In this document: positions 15,565-24,518 of the stretch, piece after piece
How positions within the stretch are numbered: the first letter of the stretch is position 1
Layout: every line of letters starts with the position of its first letter
Source of the DNA: Actinacidiphila fildesensis
GTDB taxonomy: Bacteria > Actinomycetota > Actinomycetes > Streptomycetales > Streptomycetaceae
Length of the DNA stretch: 64,000 nucleotides
Strand: one strand, 5' to 3'
Assembly (NCBI RefSeq): GCF_042652185.1
Contig: NZ_JBHSIX010000040.1
Translations under genes and position numbers: made by a program
Notes under the pieces: model-generated
Told to the model about the DNA's origin: nothing
The model's input: the letters and a program-made list of their open reading frames with translations, nothing else
Databases searched by the model: none

Positions 15565-15595
15565 TGGCACCGGTCGCCGGAACGCCCGGGAGGAG

Positions 15596-16255
15596 CTACC
15601 GCCTGCGGGCGATGGTGAGGCCGTCCGCGACGGTGAGCAGTACGTCGTCCATCCGGTCGTCCGAGCGCACCCGGTCGTTGAAGGCGCGGATGGCCGCCGC
15701 GGGGCCCTCGACGGCCGGATCGGCGACCGCACCGTGGAAGAGCGTGTTGTCGGCGACGATCAGGCCGCCGGGGTTCATCCGCGGCACCAGCTCCTCCCAG
15801 TACGCGACGTAACTGACCTTGTCCGCGTCGAGGAAGACGAAGTCGATCCACGGCCCCTCGGGCAGCGCGCGCAGCGTGTCCAGTGCCGGAGCGATCCGCA
15901 GGTCGATCCGGTCCGCCACGCCCGCCTTCGCCCAGGCCTCGCGGCCGACGGCCGTCCACTCCTCGGAGACGTCACAGGCGATGAGCTGTCCGTCCGCCGG
16001 CATCGCCTGGGCCATCGACAGAGTGGAGAACCCGGTGAACGTGCCGACCTCGACGATGCGGCGGGCCCCGACCAGCCGCACCAGGAAGGCGAGCAGCGGG
16101 CCCTGCTCCTCCGCGGTCTGCAGTCCTGAGACATCCGCGAGCCGGGTGTGGGTGAGCTCGACGAGTTCCCGCTGCACCGGGTCCAGCGGCGGGTTGTGCG
16201 CGAGTACATATGCGTACAGCTCGGGGGTGAGCTGCGGATTCTTCGTCTCGTACAA
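15596..16255 (-). CDS. Class I SAM O-methyltransferase (family 3 type)
   Basis: A 219-residue catechol/caffeoyl-CoA-type O-methyltransferase. The SAM site EVGTFTGFSTLSMA lies near 68-81; DKVSYVAYWEELVPRMNPGG and IVADNTLFHG carry the usual metal-binding Asp/Asn region, with FVFLDADK. The start is TTG, supported by GAGGAG six bases upstream. Acceptor unknown. It is divergent from the kinase gene by 26 bp. Confidence 0.85.
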   Translation of the reverse strand: MYETKNPQLTPELYAYVLAHNPPLDPVQRELVELTHTRLADVSGLQTAEEQGPLLAFLVRLVGARRIVEVGTFTGFSTLSMAQAMPADGQLIACDVSEEWTAVGREAWAKAGVADRIDLRIAPALDTLRALPEGPWIDFVFLDADKVSYVAYWEELVPRMNPGGLIVADNTLFHGAVADPAVEGPAAAIRAFNDRVRSDDRMDDVLLTVADGLTIARRR

Positions 16256-16281
16256 GGCTTCTCCTCGGATGGACGCTTAAG

Positions 16282-16917
16282 GTGACGGGCATGCTCGTCG
16301 ATGACGCCATCGCCCTTGTGCCCAGCATTCCAGGCCGCAGGGCCCTGCTGGGGATGGCGGGCGCGCCCGCCGCGGGCAAGTCCACCCTCGCCCGCCGGCT
16401 GGTCGGCGGGGTCAACGCGCGGCTCGGCGCGGACATGGCGGCGTACGTCCCGATGGACGGTTTCCATCTGTCCAACGCCCAGTTGGCACGGCTGGGCCGG
16501 GCCGGCCGCAAGGGCGCGCCCGACACCTTCGACGTCGACGGCTACGTCCAGCTGCTGCGCCGGCTGCGCTCCAGCCATGAACGCCCCGTCTACGTCCCCG
16601 AGTTCGACCGCCGGCTGGAGGAGCCGATCGCCGCGGGCCTGGTCGTCCTCCCGCAGGTGCGGCTGATCGTCACGGAGGGGAACTACCTGGCCGACGACGG
16701 GCCGGGCTGGGAGGCGGTACGCGATCTGCTCGACGAACTGTGGTTCGTCGACGCCCCGCAGGCGGTACGCGAGCGCCGGCTGCTGCGCCGCCACATCCGC
16801 GGCGGGCGCAGCGAACCCGAGGCGCACGCCTTCATAGCGTCCAGCGAGCGCCCCAACGCGGACCGGGTCGAGGCCGCCCGCGCCAACTGCAACCGGGTGG
16901 TCACCACCAGGGAGTGA
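16282..16917 (+). CDS. Nucleoside/nucleotide kinase-family P-loop protein
   Basis: A 211-residue kinase of the phosphoribulokinase/uridine kinase/pantothenate kinase superfamily: P-loop GAPAAGKSTLARRL, then VPMDGFHLSN and DTFDVDGY, and IVTEGNYL. Such small proteins are annotated as uridine-kinase-like or fructose-kinase-like; the substrate cannot be read from the sequence. GTG at 16282 is used; ATG at 16291 is an alternative. Confidence 0.75.
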   Translation: MTGMLVDDAIALVPSIPGRRALLGMAGAPAAGKSTLARRLVGGVNARLGADMAAYVPMDGFHLSNAQLARLGRAGRKGAPDTFDVDGYVQLLRRLRSSHERPVYVPEFDRRLEEPIAAGLVVLPQVRLIVTEGNYLADDGPGWEAVRDLLDELWFVDAPQAVRERRLLRRHIRGGRSEPEAHAFIASSERPNADRVEAARANCNRVVTTRE

Positions 16918-16942
16918 CCAACGGCCTACGCCGAGAGCGGTG

Positions 16943-17788
16943 TCAGGCGGCCGCGGCACCGTCCTCCGCGCCGGCCGCGACCTGCGCGAGCATCCGCCGC
17001 AGGATCTCCTCGCCCGCAGCGACACCCACCGTGGCGAGCGGCGTCACATGCGGCGCCCGCCAGCCGCTGTCCGCCAGTTCGCCGTGCCCCGGCTGCCAGC
17101 CGGCGTCGGCGGCCATCAGCAGATCGGCGTCCAGAAGGGAGTCGCCCGCGGCCAGCACCTGGTCGGCACCGGTCCGCCGGACGACCTCCTCGAGCGCCGC
17201 GCTCTTGCGCAGCGGCTTGGGGACCGTGTAGATCTTCCGGCCCTGCAGCGACACCGTCCAGCCGCGGCTGTCGGCCCACTCGGTGAGGTCCTTCACGAAG
17301 TTCTCGGGCAGCAGCGACCGCTCCACCACGAGATACGCGAACAGGTCCTCGGCCACCCGCTCCTTGCGCAGCCACGCCGGGTCCGTCACCCGCGCCAGAT
17401 GCGCGCGCACCTCGGCCAGCGGCACCGAACCGTCCGCGAGGCGGCGGCGCATCTCGGCGTTCCAGTCCTGGTCGGTGCGGCCGTCGACCAGCAGATGGCC
17501 GCCGTTCGCGCAGATCGCGAATCGCGGTACCGGGCCCGGCAGACTGATCCGCCGGTACTGCTTGCGCGTCCGGGTGGTGGCCGGCACGAACTCCGCCTCG
17601 GCGGCCAGCCGCTGCACCAGCGCGGCGGCCGTCTCCGTCAGGAACGACAGCGGCTTCGCCTCGTGCACCTCGACGCAGAGCAGCCGCGGCGCCTGCTCGT
17701 CGGGCATGCCGAGCGCGAGCGCGGCCGAGGAGTAGATCAGCGTCCGGTCCAGGTCGCTGGCGGCGAGGGTACGGAATCCGGCGCTCAT
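16943..17788 (-). CDS. HAD phosphohydrolase of the ter module
   Basis: A 281-residue HAD protein with motif I ASDLDRTLIYSS, a large cap, a Lys near LRKSAALEEVV and motif III AAGDSLLDADLLMAAD. Its ATG overlaps the stop of the upstream PRTase-StiP gene (ATGA), so both are co-translated. HAD phosphatases are standard members of the biosynthetic part of ter stress modules, where they are thought to act on a nucleotide-like product. Confidence 0.8.
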   Translation of the reverse strand: MSAGFRTLAASDLDRTLIYSSAALALGMPDEQAPRLLCVEVHEAKPLSFLTETAAALVQRLAAEAEFVPATTRTRKQYRRISLPGPVPRFAICANGGHLLVDGRTDQDWNAEMRRRLADGSVPLAEVRAHLARVTDPAWLRKERVAEDLFAYLVVERSLLPENFVKDLTEWADSRGWTVSLQGRKIYTVPKPLRKSAALEEVVRRTGADQVLAAGDSLLDADLLMAADAGWQPGHGELADSGWRAPHVTPLATVGVAAGEEILRRMLAQVAAGAEDGAAAA

Positions 17789-20205
17789 CGGGCGACCGCC
17801 TTGCCGTCGGTACCGGTGGCGCCTCTGGTGAACCGCGGGTGGATCAGGCCGACACACGAGTACGGCAGCCCGTCCACCTCCTCCACCGGCACCCCGCGCT
17901 GCTCGGCGAGCAGCCGGACGTGGTCCAGGTCCGCGCCGGCGCCGCGCTGCGCCAGGATCTTCCACGGGACGCGGCGCAGCAGCACCCGCGTCGTCTCGCC
18001 GACACCGGGCTTGACGAGGTTCACGTCCCCGATGCCGTACTCCTCGCTGATCCGCTCGACGGCGGCCCAGCCCTCCCAGGTGGGGCTGCGGTCCTGCGAC
18101 CGCAGTGCCTTCACGTCCTCGGCGACCGCGTCGGCGACGTCGTCGAAGCGGGCCGTCACCGTGTCCAGGAAGAGCCCGGAGACATCCGCGCCGGCCAGCT
18201 CCTGGTAGAACTTCCCGCCGTGGAACTCGTCGGGCCCGATCAGGTCCGCGCGCAGCACGGTGCGCGAGATGAGCCCGGAGACGGTGGAGTTGAGGCAGGC
18301 GGAGGGGATGAGGAAGTCGTCACGGGTGCCGTAGGTGCCCACGCAGCCGCCCGGGTCCGCGAGCACCGCGATGTCCGGGTCGAAGTTCCCGAACGGCTTG
18401 ACGGCCTCGGCCAGTTCCCGGGTGATCGCGCCCTTGCCGGTCCAGCCGTCGACGAAGACGACCTGCTCCGGGTCGTGGTGCTCGGCCAGCCAGCGCAGCG
18501 CGGTGGTGTCGATGCCCCGGCCGCGCACGATCGACACGGCGTAGTGCGGCAGGTCCAGGCCGTGCGCGTGCCGCGCCCAGCGGCGCATCAGCACCCCGAC
18601 CGGGGTGCCGGCGCGCGCCAGCGAGACGAGTACGGCGTCCGGGCCGCGCTCGGCGAGCACCAGCTCGGTGACGGTGCCCACCGCCCGCGCGATCCGGTCG
18701 GCCGAGGTGTCCAGCGCGGCGCGGAACAGCGCCTGGTACGCCTCGCTCGGCTGGTACTCCACCGGCAGCGACTCCGCGTAGTGCGCCCCACCGCTCTGGA
18801 TCGCCTCCTCGCGCTCCTCGGTCGGCGCCTCCAGCTCGACGTCCGACAGGTCCTTCAGCAACCACCCGACCTCGTCCGCCGCGTACGACGAGAACGCCGG
18901 ACCGCGCAGGGGGGAGGGAAGCGTGGGGGTCTGGGCCATCTGCTGAACCTGTCCGTTCGGTTGGTACGCGGGCACGACCGCGAGCAGTACCTGCCCGGTG
19001 TGAGCCGCGAGATGCGCGAGCAGCCCGTCGGGCGCGTGCAGCGCCGGGGTGTCCCCCGCCGAGTCCACGACGGCGACGATCACGTCGAAGCCGCCGCCCG
19101 CGACGTTGTAGGCGTAGCGCGGGCCGGGCCCGTCGGAGGGGTCGTCGTGCGCGGGGAAGACGATCCGGCTGCGGATCGCATAGCCGGGGTCGTCCACGGC
19201 CAGCACGGGCGAGCGGGTGGTGGTGGAGAACCGGACCTCGGCACCGGTCCCGTCCTGGATCTCCTGGGCGAGCCGCAGCGGCGCGTACATCAGCTCCTCG
19301 TTGCCGAGGACGAGGATGCGGCGCGGGTCCTGCGCCGGGAGCGCCAGGCGGACCGCCTCGGCCATCGACGGCAGCGCCGCCTCCAGCCGCTCCCGGTCCG
19401 CGGGCGTGAAGCCGTGCCGTCCACCGTCCGGCAGCCCTTGGGGCCAGCCGAGGTCCACCCGGACCGCCTCGTACGCCGTCGCGGGCGCGGGCGGCGGGGT
19501 GACGCTCGCCCTGACGAGCGCCTGGCCGCGTTCCCGCACGCCCTCCGGCAGCCGGACCGTGCCGGACGCCAGCGACAGCAGGTCGATGCGCGCGCCGAGC
19601 CCGGCCGCGAACTCCGTCAGCCGCTCCCGGTCCGCGTCCGACCGCATGTCGACGAGCGCGACGACCACGTAGTGGGCGCGCGGGTGGCGGGCGTGCAGGT
19701 CCCTGATCGTGTTGAGGACGGTCTGACCGGTCGAGAACTCGTCGTCGACCAGCACCAGCGGCCCGTCCCCGGTCAGCAGCCCTGGATCCGCCGGCAGCAG
19801 CAGATGACCGGTCGCGTGGCTGTGCTCCTCCTCGAAGCCGCCGGCCGCCGCGACCCCGGCGACCAAGCGCCGCGTCGAGTGCAGATACGGCGCGAGGGCG
19901 ACCCCGTCGGCCACCGCGTGCCCCAGGCCCGTCGCGGTCTCCGCGTAGCCGAGCACGACGGACCGCGCGGCCTCCTCGTCACCGAGCAGCTCCCGCACCC
20001 GGCGGCCGAGGCCGTACCCGGCGGTGTGGACGTCGAAGGGGTGCTGGGGAACGTGCTTGCCCAGCACGTTCGACACCAGCAGGTGCGCGCGCTTCGGGTT
20101 GTCCCGCAGCGCGAGCCCGAGCAGCTCGCTCAGCCCCTCCCCTTCGAGGGCGATGTCCAGCCGGTCGGCGACCCACTGGCCGGACCATGTCGGTGTTGCT
20201 GCCAT
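17785..20205 (-). CDS. Fused phosphoribosyltransferase-TRSP-StiP protein of the ter module
   Basis: An 806-residue multi-domain protein. The N-terminal PRTase domain has the PRPP loop VDDEFSTGQT at 153-162. The TRSP domain contains the eponymous motif at 330-333 (STTTRSPV). A Pro/Gln-rich linker (about 412-434) leads to the StiP domain (about 435-806), which includes FVDGWTGKGA (584-593) and ADPGGCVGTYGTRDD. In other genomes PRTase-TRSP and StiP are often separate genes in ter operons. These proteins are proposed to make or modify a nucleoside-derived metabolite. The ATG at 20205 is chosen as the point where family similarity begins. Domain boundaries are estimates. Confidence 0.8.
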   Translation of the reverse strand: MAATPTWSGQWVADRLDIALEGEGLSELLGLALRDNPKRAHLLVSNVLGKHVPQHPFDVHTAGYGLGRRVRELLGDEEAARSVVLGYAETATGLGHAVADGVALAPYLHSTRRLVAGVAAAGGFEEEHSHATGHLLLPADPGLLTGDGPLVLVDDEFSTGQTVLNTIRDLHARHPRAHYVVVALVDMRSDADRERLTEFAAGLGARIDLLSLASGTVRLPEGVRERGQALVRASVTPPPAPATAYEAVRVDLGWPQGLPDGGRHGFTPADRERLEAALPSMAEAVRLALPAQDPRRILVLGNEELMYAPLRLAQEIQDGTGAEVRFSTTTRSPVLAVDDPGYAIRSRIVFPAHDDPSDGPGPRYAYNVAGGGFDVIVAVVDSAGDTPALHAPDGLLAHLAAHTGQVLLAVVPAYQPNGQVQQMAQTPTLPSPLRGPAFSSYAADEVGWLLKDLSDVELEAPTEEREEAIQSGGAHYAESLPVEYQPSEAYQALFRAALDTSADRIARAVGTVTELVLAERGPDAVLVSLARAGTPVGVLMRRWARHAHGLDLPHYAVSIVRGRGIDTTALRWLAEHHDPEQVVFVDGWTGKGAITRELAEAVKPFGNFDPDIAVLADPGGCVGTYGTRDDFLIPSACLNSTVSGLISRTVLRADLIGPDEFHGGKFYQELAGADVSGLFLDTVTARFDDVADAVAEDVKALRSQDRSPTWEGWAAVERISEEYGIGDVNLVKPGVGETTRVLLRRVPWKILAQRGAGADLDHVRLLAEQRGVPVEEVDGLPYSCVGLIHPRFTRGATGTDGKAVAR

Positions 20206-20249
20206 GCGGTGGTTCTCACTTCTGTGCGGCAAAACAAACGCGGCGTTGA

Positions 20250-21416
20250 TCAGGACGGCAGACAGGCCGCGAGCAGTTCCACGAAGCCGATGTCGGCGCG
20301 GGCCACCCCGAAGATCTCGGCGCGGCGCATGGTGCGCTCGGCCCAGGCCCGGTGCGGCTTCACCTCGTTCATCTTGTTCGTGTACGAGGAGCGCAGGACC
20401 CCGCCGCCGGTGCGGTCCTCGTGGAGGATGTCGGCGGCGTCGCTGTACTCCTCGTGCGTGACCACGTTCAGCGCGTGCACGGGGAACACATGGGTGGGGT
20501 GGATGCAGGTCTTGCCCTGCAGGCCGTTGGCCCGGTCCAGCTCGATCTCGCGGAGCAGCCCGTCCATGTCGTGCTCGATGAGCGCGGTGCGCAGGTCCTC
20601 CGCCTCCGGGGTGAAGGGGCTGCGGCGCAGCTGCGGCTTGAACATCCGCTCGTGGTGCCGGAAGTACTCCCACACCGGCCCGGTCACGGTGAACCCGGTC
20701 CCGTCGGCCCGGCCGAAGACATTGACGACGTCGGCGATCACCGAGGCGACGATCTGGACGTCGTACGCCGTCATCGCGGGCGCCCTGCGCAGCGCGTACG
20801 AGGAGCAGAAGTCCGTCACGCCCAGCCGCAGCGCCAGCACGCGGTCCCGGTACTTGTCGACCGTGCGGTAGATCCCGGAGAGCGTCTCGACGCGGCTCTC
20901 CAGGTGCATCAGCTGCGGGGACTCCAGGACCGGCATGGCGAAGAGCCGGTGGCCGCAGGCGGACTCCGCGACGGCCAGCGCCTCCATGAAGGGGACGCCG
21001 CTCTCCTCGGTGAACTTCGGCAGTACGAATCCGGACAGCAGTCGCACGGTGTCACCGAGCCGTTGCACCAGGTCGACGATCTGCGCCGGGGTCCGGACCC
21101 GGATGAACAGCAGCGGAGGGTCGCCGGCGCCCTGCCGCCGGTCGAGCTCGGCGAACTGCCGGACCAGATTGGCCTCGGCGTCGACGACCTCGCGGTCGTC
21201 TATCGAGTCCTCCAGGCACAGCACCATGGACACGACACCGTGCGCGGCCTGCTTCAGTACGTCGTCGGCCAGGTGCGGCCGGGTCGCCGGGCTGTAGAGG
21301 GTCGCGCCCAGGGCGACGGAGAGCGTGTTGGCGGAAGAGTCCGCGGTGAATTCCTGCGGCTCGCGGTGGAACAGGTCGTTCCGTACGTCCGTCGCAAGGT
21401 GTCCGAAGTGGCGCAT
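20250..21416 (-). CDS. HpcH/HpaI (CitE-like) lyase of the ter module
   Basis: A 388-residue citrate-lyase-beta-like aldolase/lyase with a TIM-barrel sequence: LCLEDSIDD, FIRVRTPAQI, MPVLESPQLM (metal-binding Glu), LRLGVTDF (Asp) and GKTCIHPTHV, all typical. It is the first gene of the ter biosynthetic operon (lyase, PRTase-StiP, HAD), with 44 bp to the next gene. Substrate unknown. ATG at 21416 follows GGGGG; the region upstream is a divergent promoter shared with a terD-like gene. Confidence 0.85.
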   Translation of the reverse strand: MRHFGHLATDVRNDLFHREPQEFTADSSANTLSVALGATLYSPATRPHLADDVLKQAAHGVVSMVLCLEDSIDDREVVDAEANLVRQFAELDRRQGAGDPPLLFIRVRTPAQIVDLVQRLGDTVRLLSGFVLPKFTEESGVPFMEALAVAESACGHRLFAMPVLESPQLMHLESRVETLSGIYRTVDKYRDRVLALRLGVTDFCSSYALRRAPAMTAYDVQIVASVIADVVNVFGRADGTGFTVTGPVWEYFRHHERMFKPQLRRSPFTPEAEDLRTALIEHDMDGLLREIELDRANGLQGKTCIHPTHVFPVHALNVVTHEEYSDAADILHEDRTGGGVLRSSYTNKMNEVKPHRAWAERTMRRAEIFGVARADIGFVELLAACLPS

Positions 21417-21593
21417 ATGCCCCCTTTTATGCATGGCTGACCGAATAGCATCTGGCGGATTATCGTACGTGCGGTCACACGACTGACGTTCCCCCCGTGC
21501 GTGAAAATCAGGTAACCCCCGCACGTCCGTCGTATGACCGCTCACGGCGCGTCCAGTCCCCTGCGTTGTGGCCCGCGCACCCGGGAAGGCAGG
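21417..21593. promoter_or_regulatory. Divergent promoter region between the ter operons
   Basis: A 177-bp gap between the lyase gene and the TerD-tail gene, noticeably AT-richer than its neighbours around 21430-21470. It must hold promoters for both directions. I see only a loose inverted pair (CGTGCG ... CGCACG at about 21499-21530) and no confident sigma-factor site. Confidence 0.4.
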
Positions 21594-22436
21594 ATGACCG
21601 CCATGACGCACGCGATGGTGAAGGGCTCGAACATCCCCCTGGACGTCCTGGGGATCAGGGCGGTGCTGCGCTGGAGCCCCGGCGCCGGTGTCCCCGACGT
21701 CGACGCCTCGGCCCTGCTGCTGGGCGCGGACGGCCGGGTCCGCTCCGATGCGGACTTCGTCTTCTACAACGAGCCGAGGCATCCGTCAGGGCTCGCCCGG
21801 CACCTGCCCAAGAAGCGGGTCGCCGAGGGTCTCACCGACACCGTCGAGGTGGATCTGACGTCGCTGGACGCCTCCGTGGCCCGCGTCGTCATCGCCGCGT
21901 CCGCCGACGGCGGCTCCTTCGGGCAGGTCCCCGACCTGCACGTTCTGCTCTTCGACACCGGTGCGGCCGCCGGCTCCGCCCCGCTGGCCACCTTCGACGT
22001 CACCCCCGACACCGGCGACGAGACCGCGCTGATCTGCGGCGAGCTGTACCGCCGCGACACCACGTGGAAGTTCCGCGCGCTCGGCCAGGGCTACGCGACC
22101 GGCCTCGTCGGCCTCGCCACCGAATTCGGCATCGCCGTCGATGACGAGGCGGAATCCGGCGCGGACCCCGGCTCCGGCCCCGCCGCGGGCTCCCGCGGGC
22201 CCGTGCACGCGCCGCCCGCCGTCCCGGAGCCCGAGGCCACCTCCGCGTACGGCTACCCGCTCCCGGAGCCCGCTCCCGGCCACGTACCGGCCCAGCCCGC
22301 CTACGGGTACCCCCAGCCGCCGCAGCAGCGCCCCCAGCCCGCCGCACCGGCCTACGGTTACCCGCAGCCGGTGGCGGCCTCCCCCGGCTTCGTGCTGCCT
22401 CCCCAGGGCCCCCAGTTCCAGACCGGCCGCCGCTAG
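21594..22436 (+). CDS. TerD-family protein with AYGYP-repeat tail
   Basis: A 280-residue protein. Residues 1-185 are a TerD domain (VDASALLLGADGRVRSDADFVFYN; GELYRRDTTWKFRALGQGY), a calcium-binding beta fold tied to tellurite and stress responses. The last 90 residues are Pro-rich and disordered, with three copies of a YGYP-centred repeat. The tail may be a protein- or membrane-interaction region. ATG at 21594 follows GGGAAGG. Transcribed away from the rest of the module. Confidence 0.85.
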   Translation: MTAMTHAMVKGSNIPLDVLGIRAVLRWSPGAGVPDVDASALLLGADGRVRSDADFVFYNEPRHPSGLARHLPKKRVAEGLTDTVEVDLTSLDASVARVVIAASADGGSFGQVPDLHVLLFDTGAAAGSAPLATFDVTPDTGDETALICGELYRRDTTWKFRALGQGYATGLVGLATEFGIAVDDEAESGADPGSGPAAGSRGPVHAPPAVPEPEATSAYGYPLPEPAPGHVPAQPAYGYPQPPQQRPQPAAPAYGYPQPVAASPGFVLPPQGPQFQTGRR

Positions 22437-22486
22437 ACGCCGCCCGGGGGCCGGGGCCGGCCCTGGCACCGGCCCGGGACGGCGTC
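22436..22486. terminator. Terminator hairpin after the TerD-tail gene
   Basis: GACGCCG pairs with CGGCGTC, continued by CCCGGG/CCCGGG with small bulges. It lies between convergent genes. Confidence 0.6.
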
Positions 22487-22503
22487 CTGCCATCGGCGGG
22501 CCG

Positions 22504-23238
22504 TCACACCTTGGTCTTGTAGCCCCGGCCCCACTGCAGGCCCCAGCCGTACAGCCGGTCTATCTCGGCCTGGAACCCGTAGACGTACTTCACCTCGCGC
22601 CGCACCATCAGCTCACCCTTGCGGTTCTCGATCAGCACCACCGCACAGGACCGCGCCTGCGGCTCGCGCTCGCTCAGCGGGATCTCGATCCGCGGACCCG
22701 AGCTGGGGAAGAGCGTGACCATGGCGTGGGTGCGGTCGAAGGCGGGTGTGCCGTCGTAGATGTAGACGAACACCAGCAGCCGGACGAACTCGTCCCGCTT
22801 GTCGAAGTTGATGTAGATCGTCTCGCCCGAGGTGCCGCCGAACCGGTCGTCGCCGCTGAGCTTGACGTACGGCGGCTCGTTCAGGTCGCCCAGGAAGTTG
22901 CCGAGCGGCTGGACGACGCCCTTCGTCCCGTCGGCGAGCTCGTACATGCACGCCAGGTCCAGGTCGACATTGACCATCGCCGGCCCCGCCGCCTGCACGA
23001 TCTCCGGCTTGAACAGGTTCATCCGGCGGCTGAACAGCCCGCCGCCGCCCTGTTTGTTCCACCCGCCGGTGTCCGAAGTGCGCATTTCCCAGGAAAGGTT
23101 GATCCGCAGGTTGCCGACGGCCGCGCCCTGTTTGCTCAGCGACACCATGGGGTGCCGCTTCGTGAGCTCCACGGTGTGCGCGTTGGCGACGTCGAACTGC
23201 GTCGCGCCACTGGGCCGCAGGAACTTCCACCAGGCCAT
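22504..23238 (-). CDS. TerA-like tellurium-resistance protein
   Basis: A 244-residue protein of the TerA/TerD superfamily: VELTKRHPMVSLSKQG near 22-37, VDLDLACMYELADGTKG near 91-107 and a conserved DDRFGG. It has one beta-sandwich domain plus a C-terminal extension. It is downstream of the terC-like gene on the same strand, separated by a strong hairpin. Role: part of the membrane-linked Ter complex, biochemical function unproved. Confidence 0.8.
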   Translation of the reverse strand: MAWWKFLRPSGATQFDVANAHTVELTKRHPMVSLSKQGAAVGNLRINLSWEMRTSDTGGWNKQGGGGLFSRRMNLFKPEIVQAAGPAMVNVDLDLACMYELADGTKGVVQPLGNFLGDLNEPPYVKLSGDDRFGGTSGETIYINFDKRDEFVRLLVFVYIYDGTPAFDRTHAMVTLFPSSGPRIEIPLSEREPQARSCAVVLIENRKGELMVRREVKYVYGFQAEIDRLYGWGLQWGRGYKTKV

Positions 23239-23262
23239 GACTACCCCTCCCCTGAACGGACA

Positions 23263-23291
23263 CCGCCCCCCGCCGGATCGGCGGGGGGCGG
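23263..23291 (-). terminator. Hairpin between terC-like and terA-like genes
   Basis: A 13-bp stem CCGCCCCCCGCCG with a 3-nt loop. It may end or attenuate transcription from the terD/terC genes. Confidence 0.6.
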
Positions 23292-23326
23292 GACTTCTCG
23301 CTCCGGGGTTCAGACTGTCAGAGCTG

Positions 23327-24469
23327 TCAGACCCCGGATGAGACTTCCGCCGTATCGTTCGACCCCTCTGAGTTTTCCCCGATCCGCCGGTTTCGCACCA
23401 CCGAGGACCAGTAGGAAGCAGCGATCAACACGACGCCGACGAGGCCGGTGATGACCTCGTTGATCTCGTACTTGATCGTGACGAGGAGGATGACCGCCAG
23501 CGCGCCGATCGCGTAGTGCGCGCCGTGCTCCAGGTACACGTAGTCGTCCAGGGTGCCCTTGCGGACCAGGTACACGGTCAGCGACCGGATGTACATGGCG
23601 CCGATACCGAGGCCGAGCGCCATCTCGAAGATGTCGTTGGTGATGGCGAACGCGCCGATGACACCGTCGAACGAGAACGACGCGTCGATGACCTCGAGGT
23701 ACAGGAACATGAAGAACGCGGCCTTGCCGGCCAGCCCGACGACGGCCGCGGTGCTGCCCTTCTTGGCGCCCGCCTCGGCCTCCTCGTCCGCGTCGTCCTC
23801 GGCCTCCTCCAGCTGGTCCTCGAAGTAGCCGGAGATCCCGCCGACGACCAGATACGTGATGAGCCCGGCGATCCCGGACAGCAGCACCGTCGCGGCCTTG
23901 TCGATCGTCCCGTCCCCGCCGTGCACCGGAACACTGGTGGCGACCGTGGTCGCGGCGACGAGCAGCACGACCATGGCGATCACGACGGAGAGCATGTCCA
24001 GCTTGCCGAGCTTGCCCAGCGGCTTCTCCAGCCAGCCGAGCCACCGGATGTCCCGCTCCTCGAAAATGAAGTCGAGGAAGATCATGAGCAGGAACATCCC
24101 GCCGAACGCCGCGATCGACGGGTGCGCGCCGGTGACCAGCGCCTCGTAGCGGTCGGGGTCGTTGATCGCGACGTCGACCGCCTCGACCGGGCTGAGCTTG
24201 GCGGTGATGGAGACGATGACGACCGGGAACACCAGCCGCATACCGAAGACGGCGATCAGGATGCCGACGGTGAGGAACATCTTCTGCCAGAAGGCGTTCA
24301 TCTTCCGGAGGATCCCGGCGTTGATCACCGCGTTGTCGAATGACAGGGAGATCTCCAGGACCGAGAGGATCGCGACCACCGCGAGCCCCTCCCACCCCCA
24401 GAGGTACCCAGCCAAGGCCAGGCCGGCGGCAGTGATGCCGAACGACCAGCCAAATGTCTTGAGGAGCAC
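23327..24469 (-). CDS. TerC/DUF475-type membrane protein
   Basis: A 380-residue integral membrane protein with about eight to nine helices. Two acidic repeats, LEISLSFDNAVINAG (39-53) and EVIDASFSFDGVIGA (about 256-270), are the metal-site signatures of the TerC/DUF475 family. A charged cytoplasmic loop rich in Glu/Asp (about 216-235) separates the halves. TerC proteins are linked to tellurite resistance and manganese export. It is 49 bp downstream of a terD gene. Confidence 0.85.
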   Translation of the reverse strand: MLLKTFGWSFGITAAGLALAGYLWGWEGLAVVAILSVLEISLSFDNAVINAGILRKMNAFWQKMFLTVGILIAVFGMRLVFPVVIVSITAKLSPVEAVDVAINDPDRYEALVTGAHPSIAAFGGMFLLMIFLDFIFEERDIRWLGWLEKPLGKLGKLDMLSVVIAMVVLLVAATTVATSVPVHGGDGTIDKAATVLLSGIAGLITYLVVGGISGYFEDQLEEAEDDADEEAEAGAKKGSTAAVVGLAGKAAFFMFLYLEVIDASFSFDGVIGAFAITNDIFEMALGLGIGAMYIRSLTVYLVRKGTLDDYVYLEHGAHYAIGALAVILLVTIKYEINEVITGLVGVVLIAASYWSSVVRNRRIGENSEGSNDTAEVSSGV

Positions 24470-24518
24470 GGGCTACCCAGTCCTTCTCTACGAGAGATCC
24501 CCCGCGCAGGGCGCGGCT

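Noticed and set aside
15488..15590. Short frame (MWVFRQRRELPCQ...) inside the repeat element
   Set aside because: It also appears in copy B as a by-product of repeat sequence, with no ribosome site and only a few dozen codons.
17839..20871. A frame of about 1000 codons opposite the PRTase-StiP gene
   Set aside because: Antisense artefact of high GC; the real domains are on the minus strand.
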